Source of the DNA: Nitrospira defluvii
GTDB taxonomy: Bacteria > Nitrospirota > Nitrospiria > Nitrospirales > Nitrospiraceae
Length of the DNA: 64,000 bases
Assembly (NCBI RefSeq): GCF_905220995.1
Contig: NZ_CAJNBJ010000020.1
Location: 146,086 to 210,085 of the forward strand
Reading direction: 5' to 3'
The notes beneath the pieces were generated by a model, which was not told where the DNA came from, ran no database searches, and saw only the letters and a program-made list of their open reading frames with translations. Made by a program: the position numbers and the translations under genes. This document shows, piece after piece, positions 1 to 9,324 of the stretch. The number at the start of each line of letters is the position of its first letter. Position 1 is the first letter of the stretch.

Positions 1-1
1 G

Positions 2-322
2 ATTGAGTCGCTCCAGAAGTTCCATCATTTTCTTGGCGACTCGTTCACGGTCGACTGCCCGACGGATTCGGGACAATCCCGCACCTTGTGGCAAGTGGCT
101 GCGGAACTGTCTCGGCGCCTGAACCATATTTTCCTCCGTGATGACACCGGTCAACGACCGGTGGATGGAGGGCTTGAGATGCTTCGCCATGACCCCTACT
201 GGCGCGACCTCATCCAATTCCACGAATACTTTCATGGGGAGACCGGAGCAGGACTGGGGGCCAGTCATCAAACCGGGTGGACGGGGCTGGTCGCCAAATT
301 GCTCGAACAATCGGGAGAATAA
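2..322 (+). CDS. C-terminal end of a glycoside hydrolase (MGH1/GH63-like), cut by the window edge
   Basis: The frame is open from base 2 to a TAA at 320-322, so the gene starts upstream of the window; the internal TTG at 86 is not a credible start. The visible 106 residues end with [18 protein letters not shown] followed by [14 protein letters not shown]. This acidic/aromatic '[18 protein letters not shown]' tail is typical of the (alpha/alpha)6-barrel glucosidases annotated as MGH1-like or GH63. The family assignment rests on this tail only. The stop codon overlaps the ATG of the aquaporin gene by one base (TAATG), which suggests translational coupling. Confidence 0.72.
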   Translation: MESLQKFHHFLGDSFTVDCPTDSGQSRTLWQVAAELSRRLNHIFLRDDTGQRPVDGGLEMLRHDPYWRDLIQFHEYFHGETGAGLGASHQTGWTGLVAKLLEQSGE

Positions 323-1197
323 TGGACGATCGCCTGACAGCGTCCAGCCCTGCGCGCCCACTCAGAGAAGCGTCAGAGGTTCAGCGCTGGAACGACGCGG
401 GAAGCGGAATGTGGGATGCGCTCAGACGCCACTGGCCGGAATATCTTATGGAAGCGGCCGGGCTGGGACTGTTCATGCTGTCCGCCGTCGTGTTTGCGAC
501 CGTGATGGAGCATCCTTCGTCGCCGGTGCGGGCCGCCATCGATACTCCGTTGTACCGCCGCATTCCCATGGGCCTCGCGATGGGACTCACGGCTATCGGC
601 ATTATCTACTCGCCGTGGGGCAAGCGATCGGGCGCACACATCAATCCGGCGGTCACGCTGACGTTTTATCGATTGGGAAAGATGACCCGGTGGGACGCCA
701 TCCTGTATGTCCTGGCTCAGTGTGCGGGCGGCCTCGTGGGCGTGGGACTGCCCGCATTGTTTATCGGCAACTACATGGCGCACCCTTCCGTGAATTACGT
801 CGTCACCGTCCCGGGAGACAGTGGAGTGGTTGTCGCCTTCATGGCGGAACTTACGATCGCCTTTATCCTCATGATTGTTCTGTTGATGGCCATGAATCAC
901 GATCGTTTGGCTCCCTTGACGGGACTCTTTGCCGGCCTATTAGTGGCGGCCTACGTCGTCGTCGAGGCCCCCTTCTCGGGGTTTGGCATGAATCCGGCGA
1001 GAACGTTCGCGTCAGCGTTGCCGGCATGGCGATGGACCGGGTTTTGGCTGTACATGATTGCGCCCCCCGCGGGCATGCTCCTGGCCGCAGAGTTGTATGT
1101 GCGGATCAAGGGGCTTGGCGCCGTGATCTGCGCCAAGCTGCATCACCGCAATCCCACGCGATGCATTTTCCACTGCGGCTATGCGGCAGGGTCCTGA
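322..1197 (+). CDS. MIP family aquaporin / glycerol facilitator-like channel
   Basis: A 291-residue polytopic membrane protein with both aquaporin signature boxes: NPA at about residues 108-110 (HINPAVTLTFY) and NPA at about 224-226 (GMNPARTF). The hydrophobic segments fit the usual six-helix plus two half-helix fold. It should conduct water or small neutral solutes across the inner membrane. The N-terminal ~40 residues are a hydrophilic extension. I chose the ATG at 322 rather than the in-frame ATG at 277 because it overlaps the upstream stop as TAATG and removes a 15-residue overlap. The arginine after the second NPA is present, as in water channels. Substrate preference cannot be read with confidence. 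Confidence 0.9.
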   Translation: MDDRLTASSPARPLREASEVQRWNDAGSGMWDALRRHWPEYLMEAAGLGLFMLSAVVFATVMEHPSSPVRAAIDTPLYRRIPMGLAMGLTAIGIIYSPWGKRSGAHINPAVTLTFYRLGKMTRWDAILYVLAQCAGGLVGVGLPALFIGNYMAHPSVNYVVTVPGDSGVVVAFMAELTIAFILMIVLLMAMNHDRLAPLTGLFAGLLVAAYVVVEAPFSGFGMNPARTFASALPAWRWTGFWLYMIAPPAGMLLAAELYVRIKGLGAVICAKLHHRNPTRCIFHCGYAAGS

Positions 1198-1234
1198 CGT
1201 GAAAGGACGAGATACGATCCAGTGAGGGGTGTCT

Positions 1235-2806
1235 ATGGCGAGCAACTATCATTATGACGTGATCATTATCGGCACGGGCGCAGGCGGCGGGACGCTGGCC
1301 CATCATCTGGCACCCTCCGGCAAACGCATCCTGCTTCTGGAGCGAGGCGGATACCTGCCACGCGAAAAAGACAATTGGGACTCGAGGTCTGTCTTCGTAG
1401 AGAAACGGTACAAGGCGGCCTGTAACTGGGAGGACAAGGATGGGAAGGTATTTCATCCGGGGATTCATTATTACGTAGGCGGCAACACTAAAGTATACGG
1501 CGCCGCCTTGCTGCGCTTTCGCAAGGAAGATTTTGGAGCGATTCGGCACCACGGCGGGATCTCGCCGGCCTGGCCGATCGCCTACGACGATCTTGAACCC
1601 TACTACACCAAGGCCGAGCACCTCTATCAGGTTCATGGCGAGCATGGCATCGATCCGACCGGCCCGCCAGTCAGCGCACAGTACCGCTACCCACCTGTAA
1701 AACATGAGCCACGGATTCAGGAATTACATGATGACTTGAAGCGGATGGGACACCACCCTTTTCCCCTTCCCTTGGGGATTCGCTTGAATGAAGACCGTCG
1801 AGAGGCGAGTCCCTGTATTCGGTGCAACACCTGCGATGGCTACCCCTGTTTGGTGAACGCCAAATCCGATGCGCACATTACGTGTGTCGACCCGGCGTTG
1901 ACTCATTCCACGGTGACCCTCTTGACGCATGCCTATGTATCCCGGTTGGAGGTCAGTCCTTCCGGGCGGGAAATCACGAAGGTGCATGTGTCTCGTCATG
2001 GAGCGCCTGAGGAATATACGGCGGACATTGTGGTGGTGTCCTGCGGGGCCATCAACTCAGCGGCACTCCTCTTGCGGTCGGCAAACGACAAGCATCCAAG
2101 AGGCCTGGCCAACTCCTCGGACGCGGTGGGGCGCTTTTATATGTGCCATAACAACAGCGCGTTACTGGCGTTGTCGAAACACGAGAATCCCACGGTGTTT
2201 CAAAAAACGCTGGCGATCAACGACTTCTACTTTCGCGCCGACGATTGGGACTACCCGCTTGGGCACATCCAAATGCTCGGGAAATCTGACCTCGAACAGC
2301 TACGCTCCGGCGCTCCGGTGTTCGCGCCTGGAATGGTGCTGGATCAGATGGCCAAACATTCCATCGACTTCTGGCTGACCTCTGAGGACCTTCCGGACCC
2401 CGATAACCGTGTCCTGCTGAACAAGCAAGGTGAGATCTCCCTGCATTACACGGTGAACAACGATGAAGGCCACGCACGGCTTACGGCCAAACTGAAAGAT
2501 ATGCTGAGCGCACTCGGTTGCGAGAAGCACCTGATCCCGACGTCACTCTACTTAGGCAAGAGAATTCCGCTCGCAGGGACGGCGCATCAGAACGGAACGA
2601 TCCGGTTCGGGACCGATCCCAAAACGTCGGCCCTCGATGTGAACTGCAAGGCGCACGATCTGGACAACTTGTACGTGGTGGATGGCAGTTTCTTCGTGTC
2701 CAGCACTGCGGTGAATCCCTCCTTGACGATCATGGCGAATGCCATGCGGGTGGGGGATCATTTACTCACACGCCTCGGCGTCACTTCAGAAAACGGAGAA
2801 AAGTGA
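1235..2806 (+). CDS. GMC-type FAD-dependent oxidoreductase
   Basis: About 523 residues. The N-terminus carries the FAD dinucleotide-binding motif (DVIIIGTGAGGGTLAHHL). The C-terminus has the GMC_oxred_C signature ending in an NPSLTIMANAMR segment, preceded by a histidine-containing GTAHQNGT stretch typical of the active-site half. A CIRCNTCDGYPC stretch in the middle is cysteine rich, as in many bacterial GMC enzymes. The family oxidises alcohols, sugars or sterols; the substrate is unknown here. A GAGGGG ribosome site lies five bases before the ATG at 1235, which I prefer to the GTG at 1229. The next gene overlaps the stop as TGATG. Confidence 0.88.
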   Translation: MASNYHYDVIIIGTGAGGGTLAHHLAPSGKRILLLERGGYLPREKDNWDSRSVFVEKRYKAACNWEDKDGKVFHPGIHYYVGGNTKVYGAALLRFRKEDFGAIRHHGGISPAWPIAYDDLEPYYTKAEHLYQVHGEHGIDPTGPPVSAQYRYPPVKHEPRIQELHDDLKRMGHHPFPLPLGIRLNEDRREASPCIRCNTCDGYPCLVNAKSDAHITCVDPALTHSTVTLLTHAYVSRLEVSPSGREITKVHVSRHGAPEEYTADIVVVSCGAINSAALLLRSANDKHPRGLANSSDAVGRFYMCHNNSALLALSKHENPTVFQKTLAINDFYFRADDWDYPLGHIQMLGKSDLEQLRSGAPVFAPGMVLDQMAKHSIDFWLTSEDLPDPDNRVLLNKQGEISLHYTVNNDEGHARLTAKLKDMLSALGCEKHLIPTSLYLGKRIPLAGTAHQNGTIRFGTDPKTSALDVNCKAHDLDNLYVVDGSFFVSSTAVNPSLTIMANAMRVGDHLLTRLGVTSENGEK

Positions 2807-3921
2807 TGACGGCCACCACTCTCAAGGTGTTCTTGCGCATCGCCAGACTGGAGATTGAAAAGATGGGCGTGCACCGTGAGCGGACTTACAGGCAGCTAGA
2901 TCGGGGAGTCCTCCTATTTTCTCTTTTGCCGTTTGTTTACATGTGGATCCTGCTTGTGGCGCCAGTCGTCGCGGCGCAGCCGGCTGTCCAGACAGTTGAT
3001 GCGATTGGTATGACCGTCTCGGACGTGGACAGAGCCGTGGCATTTTATTCCACCGTCTTGGCCTTCGAGAAGGTTTCCGAGGTCGAAGTCCTCGGAGCCG
3101 AGTATGAACACCTGGAGGGGATATTCGGGCTACGGATGAAGGTCGTCCGCATGAAACTGGGCGATGAGGTGATTGAACTGACTGAATACCTTACCCCAAA
3201 GGGCCAACCCATTCCCACAGATTCTCACAGCAATGATTTGTGGTTTCAGCATATCGCCATTGTCGTGAAAGATATGGAAACGGCGTACGAGCGTCTTCGC
3301 GCATTCAAGGTGCTACATGTGTCGACGTCGCCGCAGACGATCCCGAGTTGGAACCAGGCTGCTGCAGGCATTCAAGCGTTCTATTTTCGTGATCCGGATG
3401 GCCACAACTTGGAGCTGATTTATTTTCCGCCGGGTAAGGGAAAGCCTAAATGGCAAGATTCAGGGAACCGATTATTTCTAGGTATTGACCATTCAGCGAT
3501 TAGCGTAAGAGACACTGAGACCAGCTTGGTGTTTTATCGCGATGTGCTGGGGCTTACCGTTATGGGAGACAGCGTAAATCATGGGACCGAACAGGAGCAT
3601 TTAGCCAATGTGTTTGGCGCCCTGGTGCATATTACCGGGCTCCGGCCCCTGGGCGAGGGGCCAGGCATTGAGTTTCTGGAGTATCTCGCACCAACCACCG
3701 GACGACCTTTCCCTCCTCAAGCACGAGCCAACGATTTACTTCATTGGCAGACACGATTAGTGGTGGATAATCTTCAGGGGATTGCCGAGCGTCTCAGACA
3801 CGGGAAATATGCCCTTCTCTCATCGGATATCGTCACATTACCCAACCGAGTACTGGGCTTCACAAAAGGGTTGCTCGTCCGGGGTCCCGACGGGCATGCC
3901 ATGATGTTGGTGGAAAAATAA
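2806..3921 (+). CDS. Two-domain VOC (glyoxalase/dioxygenase superfamily) protein with a membrane anchor
   Basis: A 371-residue protein. Residues ~35-55 form one hydrophobic segment ending in VVAAQP, so it is either a signal peptide or an N-terminal anchor. Two vicinal-oxygen-chelate repeats follow (about 60-205 and 225-371). Each begins with a V..D...A..FY pattern (DVDRAVAFYSTVL and DTETSLVFYRDVLGL) and the first ends with DPDGHNLELIYFPP. Metal-ligand-type His and Glu residues are present. The reaction is unknown; the family includes glyoxalases, extradiol dioxygenases and resistance proteins. The ATG overlaps the upstream GMC stop (TGATG), so the two are probably co-translated. A further upstream in-frame extension overlaps the GMC gene and is rejected. 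Confidence 0.85.
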   Translation: MTATTLKVFLRIARLEIEKMGVHRERTYRQLDRGVLLFSLLPFVYMWILLVAPVVAAQPAVQTVDAIGMTVSDVDRAVAFYSTVLAFEKVSEVEVLGAEYEHLEGIFGLRMKVVRMKLGDEVIELTEYLTPKGQPIPTDSHSNDLWFQHIAIVVKDMETAYERLRAFKVLHVSTSPQTIPSWNQAAAGIQAFYFRDPDGHNLELIYFPPGKGKPKWQDSGNRLFLGIDHSAISVRDTETSLVFYRDVLGLTVMGDSVNHGTEQEHLANVFGALVHITGLRPLGEGPGIEFLEYLAPTTGRPFPPQARANDLLHWQTRLVVDNLQGIAERLRHGKYALLSSDIVTLPNRVLGFTKGLLVRGPDGHAMMLVEK

Positions 3922-4069
3922 TGAACGGAAAGGCTAGTGCAATTACTAAGTCTTCAATGGCGTATGGGTTGACCCGTGTGACGCGGCGACGGTCGCTACG
4001 GGAACATCTGACCCAACCGGTTCGTGATATGACTGATCGGTTTCGACCAAGGCCACCAAGGAGAATCCT

Positions 4070-4495
4070 ATGAAACCCAATCTGATGAAGGCGCTGCTCG
4101 GTGGATTTGCCGGGACGGTTGCCATGACGATGATGATGCAGTTTGTCGCTCCTCTCATGCTCGGACAACCCATGGATGTGGCTCATCTCTTGGCCGAGTT
4201 TCTCGGGACGCCATGGGTGCTAGGAATGCTGATTCATTTTGCATTGGGCAGTCTGGTCTTTCCAGTGGCATACGTCTTCGTCCTGTTTACCTACCTTCCT
4301 GGTCCTCCAACCCTTAAGGGAGTGTTGTGGGGAATTTTGCTATGGGTGCCAGCCATGGCGGTCACCATGCCGATGCTTGGGCAGGGCTTCTTTATGTCGC
4401 AGACGCTTGGCCTGAGAGGTGTAATGGCTGCATTCATGGCGCACCTCATCTATGGGGGAGTGTTTGGCGCAATTGCCGGAAACGGCGCCAAGTAA
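4070..4495 (+). CDS. Small four-helix membrane protein (DUF6789-like)
   Basis: 141 residues, with four strongly hydrophobic segments at about 8-30, 45-70, 82-105 and 115-138 separated by short loops. The starting pattern LLGGFAGTVAMTMMMQ resembles small DUF6789-type inner-membrane proteins. I do not know a biochemical role. An AAGGAGA ribosome site sits just before the ATG. The 148 bases between this gene and the VOC gene hold no recognisable feature. It is followed by the debranching-enzyme gene on the same strand after 150 bases, so co-transcription is possible but not shown. Confidence 0.7.
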   Translation: MKPNLMKALLGGFAGTVAMTMMMQFVAPLMLGQPMDVAHLLAEFLGTPWVLGMLIHFALGSLVFPVAYVFVLFTYLPGPPTLKGVLWGILLWVPAMAVTMPMLGQGFFMSQTLGLRGVMAAFMAHLIYGGVFGAIAGNGAK

Positions 4496-4645
4496 TCAAT
4501 GGTCATTGGTGTGTTCGGGCTCTCTTTGATGAATACGTCCCTGGAGATAATGGGGCGGTCTCGGAGTCAGCCACCAAGCAGGATAGACGGGATCCGTCGC
4601 AATGCTCATCCAACAATCCAATGAATGAGTCGAAGGGACATGTGA

Positions 4646-6781
4646 ATGATGCACAATTCAACCAATCAGACGTTTGAACCTGGCCTCACCCCTACACCAG
4701 TGGACTTCGGGAGAGAGATCTGTGGCGATCTTTACACGGCTGAGCACCGGGAATGGCTCGTGACCAATGGCATCGGTGGGTTTGCTTCCGGGACAGTCGC
4801 AGGGTTGCTGACTCGCCGTTACCACGGGCTCCTATTTGCAGCACTCATGCCCCCGCTGGGCCGCACCTTATTGGCGACCAAGTTCGATGAGACGATTGAA
4901 TATGATGGAGAAGTGATTTCTCTCTGCGCCAACCGTTGGGCTGGCGGAGCGATCGATCCCCACGGCTATCGATTTCTCGAGCGGTTTCGTTTAGAAGGAA
5001 CGACCCCGGTGTGGACATTTGCGTTCGCAGACGCACTCCTGGAGAAACGTATCTGGATGCAACAGGGCGCCAACACCACCTTCGTTCGGTACGACCTGAT
5101 CCGTGGTCGGGCGTCGATGAAGTTGACTGTTAAGGCGTTGGTTAACTATCGCGATTATCATTCCACCACGCATGCCAACGGGTGGCAATTCACCATAGAA
5201 CCTGTCAATCGCGGAGTACGGATTAGTGCGTTTGAAGGCGCTACGTCCTACTACCTCTTTTCTGACTCTGCCATCGTCGAACCAACCCACGTGTGGCACC
5301 ACAGCATGGATCTGTCCGCAGAACGTGCGCGGGGGCTTGAGGACCATGAGGATCACCTGCAGGCGGGCATATTCTCAGCTGAGCTTCAACTGGGTGAATC
5401 GGTGACGCTTATTGCCAGTACGGATTCCAACGCAGGCGAATCGAAGCGCTCAAGCCGGGAAGAGCAGCGGCAGCATGAGCGGACGGTGCTTGACTCGTTT
5501 TACTCCGCCCATCCTGATCTACCCGAAACCGTACCCGCATGGACTCAGCAGTTGATCCTCGCTGCAGACCAATTCATTGTCGAACGATCCATTTCAGCGC
5601 AATCTGAGGGCCGATCGGTCATTGCGGGGTATCCTTGGTTCGGTGACTGGGGGCGGGACACGATGATCAGCCTGCCTGGATTGACACTCACCACTGGTCG
5701 TCCCGAGATTGCCCGAACTACTCTACAGACATTTGCCCTGGTGACTGACCGAGGAATGCTTCCCAACCGCTTCCCCGATGCCGGTGAAACGCCCGAGTAC
5801 AACACCGCGGATGCGACCTTGTGGTTTTTCGAAGCAGTTCGCCAGTATTACGCCGTGACGCAGGATCGGCAGTTGTTGCGCGAGATCTTCCCCGTCTTGG
5901 AAGACATTATTGCATGGCATATTCGGGGAACCCGGTTCCACATTCAAATGGATCCACAAGATGGGCTGCTGTATGCCGGAGAGCCAGGAGTACAGCTCAC
6001 CTGGATGGATGCCAAAGTAGGCGACTGGGTGGTGACCCCGCGAATAGGCAAGCCGATCGAGGTGAATGCCCTCTGGTTGAATGCGCTAACCACCCTCATC
6101 CAGTTTGCCGCAATCTTGAACAAGCCCGCGCACCTCTATGTGGCAACGGCAGAACGAGTGCGCGTGAACTTTCAACGATTTTGGAATGATGCCACTGGCT
6201 GGTGTTTTGATGTGATTGATGGGGAGGCTGGACCAGACGCTTCCCTCCGGCCCAACCAGCTATTTGCCGTTTCTCTCCCAGATAGCCCGCTGCGACCCGA
6301 GCAGCAGCGCGCGGTGGTGGACATATGTGCGCGACATCTGTTGACCTCTTTCGGCCTCCGCAGCCTGGCGCAAAATGATCCACAGTATGTCGGTCGATAT
6401 AGTGGCGATCCTCGTGAACGCGATGCCGCCTATCACCAGGGCACTGTCTGGGGTTGGCTCATTGGGCCGTTCATTCACGCCCACCTCCGCGTCTACAAAA
6501 ATCCCGGCATCGCGGCAACGTTTCTAGCGCCATTTATCCATCATGTGCAGACCCATGGACTTGGCAGTGCCAGTGAAATATTTGACGGAGACCCCCCCTT
6601 TACTCCACATGGCTGCCCAGCACAGGCTTGGACGGTAGCCGAAGTTCTCCGTGCCTGGCATGCCATTCAGTCGATGGCACACGACATTCAGGAGAAGGGC
6701 AGCGCTCCTCCTGCGCAACCGAGTAAGCGAACCGAGACAAGAAAACCTCGATCCAGAGAAAGAGACGGTGCCAAGCGATGA
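4646..6781 (+). CDS. Amylo-alpha-1,6-glucosidase (glycogen debranching enzyme type)
   Basis: 711 residues, a normal length for the bacterial GDE_N/GDE_C architecture. The N-terminal domain (about 15-230) contains EWLVTNGIGGFASGTVAGLLTRRYHGLL split over the family's typical 'NGxGG(F/Y)ASGT..G..TRRYHG' block. The catalytic (alpha/alpha)6 domain follows, with AGYPWFGDWGRDTMISLPGL, the AEYNTADATLWF-type block (here PEYNTADATLWFFEA) and the YHQGTVWGWLIGPF motif. It should hydrolyse alpha-1,6 branch glucose in glycogen. The C-terminal ~30 residues are basic and probably disordered. Glycogen turnover fits the glycosidase tail at the left edge, though the two are separated by other genes. Confidence 0.9.
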   Translation: MMHNSTNQTFEPGLTPTPVDFGREICGDLYTAEHREWLVTNGIGGFASGTVAGLLTRRYHGLLFAALMPPLGRTLLATKFDETIEYDGEVISLCANRWAGGAIDPHGYRFLERFRLEGTTPVWTFAFADALLEKRIWMQQGANTTFVRYDLIRGRASMKLTVKALVNYRDYHSTTHANGWQFTIEPVNRGVRISAFEGATSYYLFSDSAIVEPTHVWHHSMDLSAERARGLEDHEDHLQAGIFSAELQLGESVTLIASTDSNAGESKRSSREEQRQHERTVLDSFYSAHPDLPETVPAWTQQLILAADQFIVERSISAQSEGRSVIAGYPWFGDWGRDTMISLPGLTLTTGRPEIARTTLQTFALVTDRGMLPNRFPDAGETPEYNTADATLWFFEAVRQYYAVTQDRQLLREIFPVLEDIIAWHIRGTRFHIQMDPQDGLLYAGEPGVQLTWMDAKVGDWVVTPRIGKPIEVNALWLNALTTLIQFAAILNKPAHLYVATAERVRVNFQRFWNDATGWCFDVIDGEAGPDASLRPNQLFAVSLPDSPLRPEQQRAVVDICARHLLTSFGLRSLAQNDPQYVGRYSGDPRERDAAYHQGTVWGWLIGPFIHAHLRVYKNPGIAATFLAPFIHHVQTHGLGSASEIFDGDPPFTPHGCPAQAWTVAEVLRAWHAIQSMAHDIQEKGSAPPAQPSKRTETRKPRSRERDGAKR

Positions 6782-6900
6782 AGCGACGAATGATACGAGG
6801 TGATCTGAAATGATCGATGGCCAGATCTAGAACATTTGGGGGATTGTTCGATTCGCAAGCTGCTATAGGCAAGGCTGATCCATATACTGAGCCGACCGCC
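6782..6900 (+). other. Intergenic stretch, nothing recognised
   Basis: This short stretch separates the debranching enzyme stop from the left end of the IS630 element. I see no promoter, hairpin or coding remnant that I would support. Confidence 0.5.
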
Positions 6901-7984
6901 AAATAGTGCGTAGTTCATGACGCGGCATAGCGGACATGTTTCTCGTGAAACAGGTTGGTAATCACCTGCGGTTGCTTCTGGCGCCGATACAAATGGCGGC
7001 GCACGATGGCCATGAGTTCGGTCCGGTTGGTCGGCCGACTCTTGCCGAGCCCGTTGGTCTTAACGTCCTGATTCAGCAATTCATCGTGGTTCAGTTCCGG
7101 GCAGTAGCCCGGCATCCGAATCAGCCGCAGCTGCGACGAGTGAGTGGCGGCAAAGCGCGTGGCTTTCCTGGATTTGTGCACCGGATGCCCGTCCACGATC
7201 AGATAGATCTTGCCGACGACCTGTTTGAGCAGCCGCTGCAGGAACGTCACAAAGACGGGTGCCTTGAATTTGCCCTGAAACACCATGAAGGCGAGCGCCC
7301 CCTTATTGGTGATGGCCGAGATCATGTTGCACCCGAAGCGCTGGCCGGTGGCCCGTATCACAGGGGTTTGTCCCACCGGGGCATAGCTCGTACCCGTGAC
7401 GTGGTCGCTGCGCAGCCCCATCTCGTCGCCCCAGTAGATCGCCGCCTTGTCCCGTCTGGCCTGCCGGGCAATCGCTGGGTATTCCTGCTTCAGCCACCGC
7501 GCGATGGCCGCATCGTTCCTCTCGTAGGCGCGCCGCACCGGCTTCTGCGGGCTCAAGCCCCAAGCCCGGAGGTACCGCCCCACGGTCACGAGCGACACCG
7601 TGATCCCATATTCTCGCGCGATCAGGCTCGCCACCGCCGCGCGCGTCCAGAGATAGAACGGCAGCCTCAACTGAGCGGGCATCTGGCCCACGATCAGGCT
7701 ACGGATGCGCTGCGCGTGAGCGACGCGCATCCGTCCGCCCTGTCCAAGCCGGCGGCCCCGGCGCTTCAGCTTCAAGGCGCGCAGCCCGCCGACCTTGTCG
7801 ATCGCCACCCACTTGTTCACCGCACGTACGCTCACCCCATAAGTCTTGGCCGCCGCGGTCTGCCTGAGACCTGCGCGCACGGCTTTGACGGCCAACCGCC
7901 GCAAGTGCGCCTGTGCCGCCGGAGCCAGTGTCCTGGCATCGTCTTGTCTGTGCATGGCGCACTATAACATACTACGCACTATTT
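6901..7984 (-). mobile_element. IS630 family insertion sequence, complete
   Basis: The element is bounded by a perfect 14-bp inverted repeat, AAATAGTGCGTAGT at 6901-6914 and its complement at 7971-7984. IS630 elements insert at TA. A TA lies inside both repeats (6904-6905 and 7980-7981), so the strict mobile unit may be 6906-7979. One long transposase gene fills the element on the minus strand. It sits beside fragments of two unrelated genes on its right, so insertion or later deletion has damaged that side. Confidence 0.85.
6915..7955 (-). CDS. IS630 family transposase (DDE)
   Basis: 346 residues in one frame. The N-terminal half has a helix-turn-helix region (about 25-60, AAAKTYGVSVRAVNKWV) followed by a second winged region. 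The catalytic half has the aspartates IYWGDEMG and YLIVDGHPVHKS and the closing ELNHDELLNQDVK segment, which is the usual place of the third acidic residue. The family motif is normally ELNPxE; here it reads ELNHDE, with the acidic position kept. The gene looks intact and may be active. A 343-residue antisense frame over the same bases is a shadow. Confidence 0.92.
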   Translation of the reverse strand: MHRQDDARTLAPAAQAHLRRLAVKAVRAGLRQTAAAKTYGVSVRAVNKWVAIDKVGGLRALKLKRRGRRLGQGGRMRVAHAQRIRSLIVGQMPAQLRLPFYLWTRAAVASLIAREYGITVSLVTVGRYLRAWGLSPQKPVRRAYERNDAAIARWLKQEYPAIARQARRDKAAIYWGDEMGLRSDHVTGTSYAPVGQTPVIRATGQRFGCNMISAITNKGALAFMVFQGKFKAPVFVTFLQRLLKQVVGKIYLIVDGHPVHKSRKATRFAATHSSQLRLIRMPGYCPELNHDELLNQDVKTNGLGKSRPTNRTELMAIVRRHLYRRQKQPQVITNLFHEKHVRYAAS

Positions 7985-8065
7985 AGTGAACTGATCAGTA
8001 TCTATCTGCCGGAATGCATCACCATTGGTTGCTCTACATTTTCAGGGAAGAGAGCAAGGCGTTCT

Positions 8066-8155
8066 CCGCGTCATATGCTTGATGCCATCGCATTCCTCGC
8101 ACTCACAATTCTGAGCAACCAGGTGAATCACATCGCGCACACACCGCGCGATCCC
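8066..8155 (+). pseudogene. C-terminal remnant of a carboxymuconolactone decarboxylase/AhpD-like gene
   Basis: The translation MLDAIAFLALTILSNQVNHI followed by AHTP closely matches the C-terminal end of the AhpD-like protein encoded at 33769-34332 (LLDVLTIVALKTLSNYVNHI, AHTP). Only about 30 residues remain, with no start or catalytic cysteines. It sits just right of the IS630 element, which suggests that the missing upstream part was lost with the insertion or a later deletion. The frame continues without a stop into a VOC-like remnant. Confidence 0.7.
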
Positions 8156-8219
8156 CAATGCGAAAGACTTGGTCGACGGGACGGCAAGGTGGGTATTCCC
8201 TGGCTTGCTGGATCTTTCC

Positions 8220-8293
8220 GTGGGCTTGGATATAAGCAGGCACCCATCGTTCGTGACCCGGATGGTCATACGGTGCGGCTCGTTCAACCATGA
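8220..8293 (+). pseudogene. C-terminal remnant of a VOC/glyoxalase-like gene
   Basis: In the same open frame as the AhpD remnant, the last ~18 residues are APIVRDPDGHTVRLVQP. The DPDGH block is the classic end of a vicinal-oxygen-chelate domain and also occurs in the VOC gene at 2806-3921. The two remnants are fused by an internal deletion, so no functional protein is expected. The 270 bases that follow, up to the Crp/Fnr gene, hold nothing I recognise. Confidence 0.6.
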
Positions 8294-8565
8294 ACCTCAA
8301 TAGAGGCCGGATCATTTTCATGAAAGAAAACGAGCGGGCCATCTTATTTCAGCCGAACCATCGTGAGCGGTGACAGCCATAACAGAGGCTGCCATGCCAT
8401 GCGGTGCAAATTCGGCAGCCCTGTCGAACGGTCTGCTGGTGGCTCGTCCGCATGATTCATGAAGAACGAAGGTGAGAAAAAACGAGGAAGCCACATAGCG
8501 AACGGTGAGAAATGGGCTGGCAGCACTCCGACAAGATGCCGGTCGAGTGGGGTGCGGAAAGCAGT
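8294..8565. other. Intergenic stretch, nothing recognised
   Basis: Non-coding on both strands as far as I can see. It lies downstream of the Crp/Fnr gene, which reads leftwards, so it may hold that gene's transcript end. I see no strong hairpin with a T tract. Confidence 0.4.
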
Positions 8566-9267
8566 TCAGCCGAGAAGCCTGGACAACCCCTTCTCGCTCA
8601 GAATAGTAATCGTCCGGCCATCCATTTGAATGAGGCCGTCGTCCCGGAACTGCCCCATCGTGGTGCTCACGGTTTCACGGCTGCAGCCGATCAGATTGGC
8701 CATTTCCTGGTGGGTCAACTTGACCTTGAGACGGATGCCCTGCTTGTCCGCAACGCCTTCGGTCTTGCCTAGTTCCGAGAGCAGGTGGGCCAGGCGGGCC
8801 GGCACCTCGCGAAAGACGAGATCTTCAACGCGGCTCTGGATTTTTTTGAGCCGCAGGCCGATCAGCTTGGTCAGTTTGATCGTCACGTTGGGGTGCATAG
8901 CCAAGTATTGATCGAAATCCTTCCGTGGAATCACACAAATAAGCGCATCATCGAGAGTCTCAGCCGATGTCGAGCGAGGAGCGTCTTGCAGCACGTCGAG
9001 TTCTCCAAAGACGTCTCCCGCCTCTAAGATCTCGAAGGTGACTTCTTTCCCGTTCGGCGCCGTGTTGGCAATTTTCACGCGCCCTCGCTTGAGGAGGTAC
9101 ACACTGCTGCTTGGGTCTCCAGGAAGGTACAAGGGCTGCCGCTTCTTGACCTCCTCCATGCGAGTGATCTTCTCCATCTCCTGCATCTCAGAGGGGGAAA
9201 TCCCGTCGAACAAATGAATGTGCTTGAGGTACCAGAGCTTGTTAGGGGAGGTGGGGGAATGGCTCAT
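8566..9267 (-). CDS. Crp/Fnr family transcriptional regulator
   Basis: 233 residues with an N-terminal cyclic-nucleotide-binding-type beta-roll (about 25-140, including PGDPSSSVYLLKRGRVKI and GDVFGELDVL) and a C-terminal HTH_Crp domain (about 165-225). The recognition helix region is MANLIGCSRETVSTTMGQF. There is no FNR-type cluster of four cysteines, so it is not an iron-sulfur oxygen sensor of the classical kind. The effector is unknown. It is transcribed leftwards, after the receiver protein gene, 57 bases away. Confidence 0.9.
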   Translation of the reverse strand: MSHSPTSPNKLWYLKHIHLFDGISPSEMQEMEKITRMEEVKKRQPLYLPGDPSSSVYLLKRGRVKIANTAPNGKEVTFEILEAGDVFGELDVLQDAPRSTSAETLDDALICVIPRKDFDQYLAMHPNVTIKLTKLIGLRLKKIQSRVEDLVFREVPARLAHLLSELGKTEGVADKQGIRLKVKLTHQEMANLIGCSRETVSTTMGQFRDDGLIQMDGRTITILSEKGLSRLLG

Positions 9268-9324
9268 TCAGTCGGCTCCATTCGAGAGGCTCAGCCTACT
9301 CGAATCACGGCATCAATTCAAGAC

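Noticed and set aside
6936..7967. 343-residue plus-strand open frame
   Set aside because: It is antisense to an intact IS630 transposase and has no family features.
8566..9267. FNR-type oxygen sensor
   Set aside because: The N-terminal cysteines for a 4Fe-4S cluster are not present.
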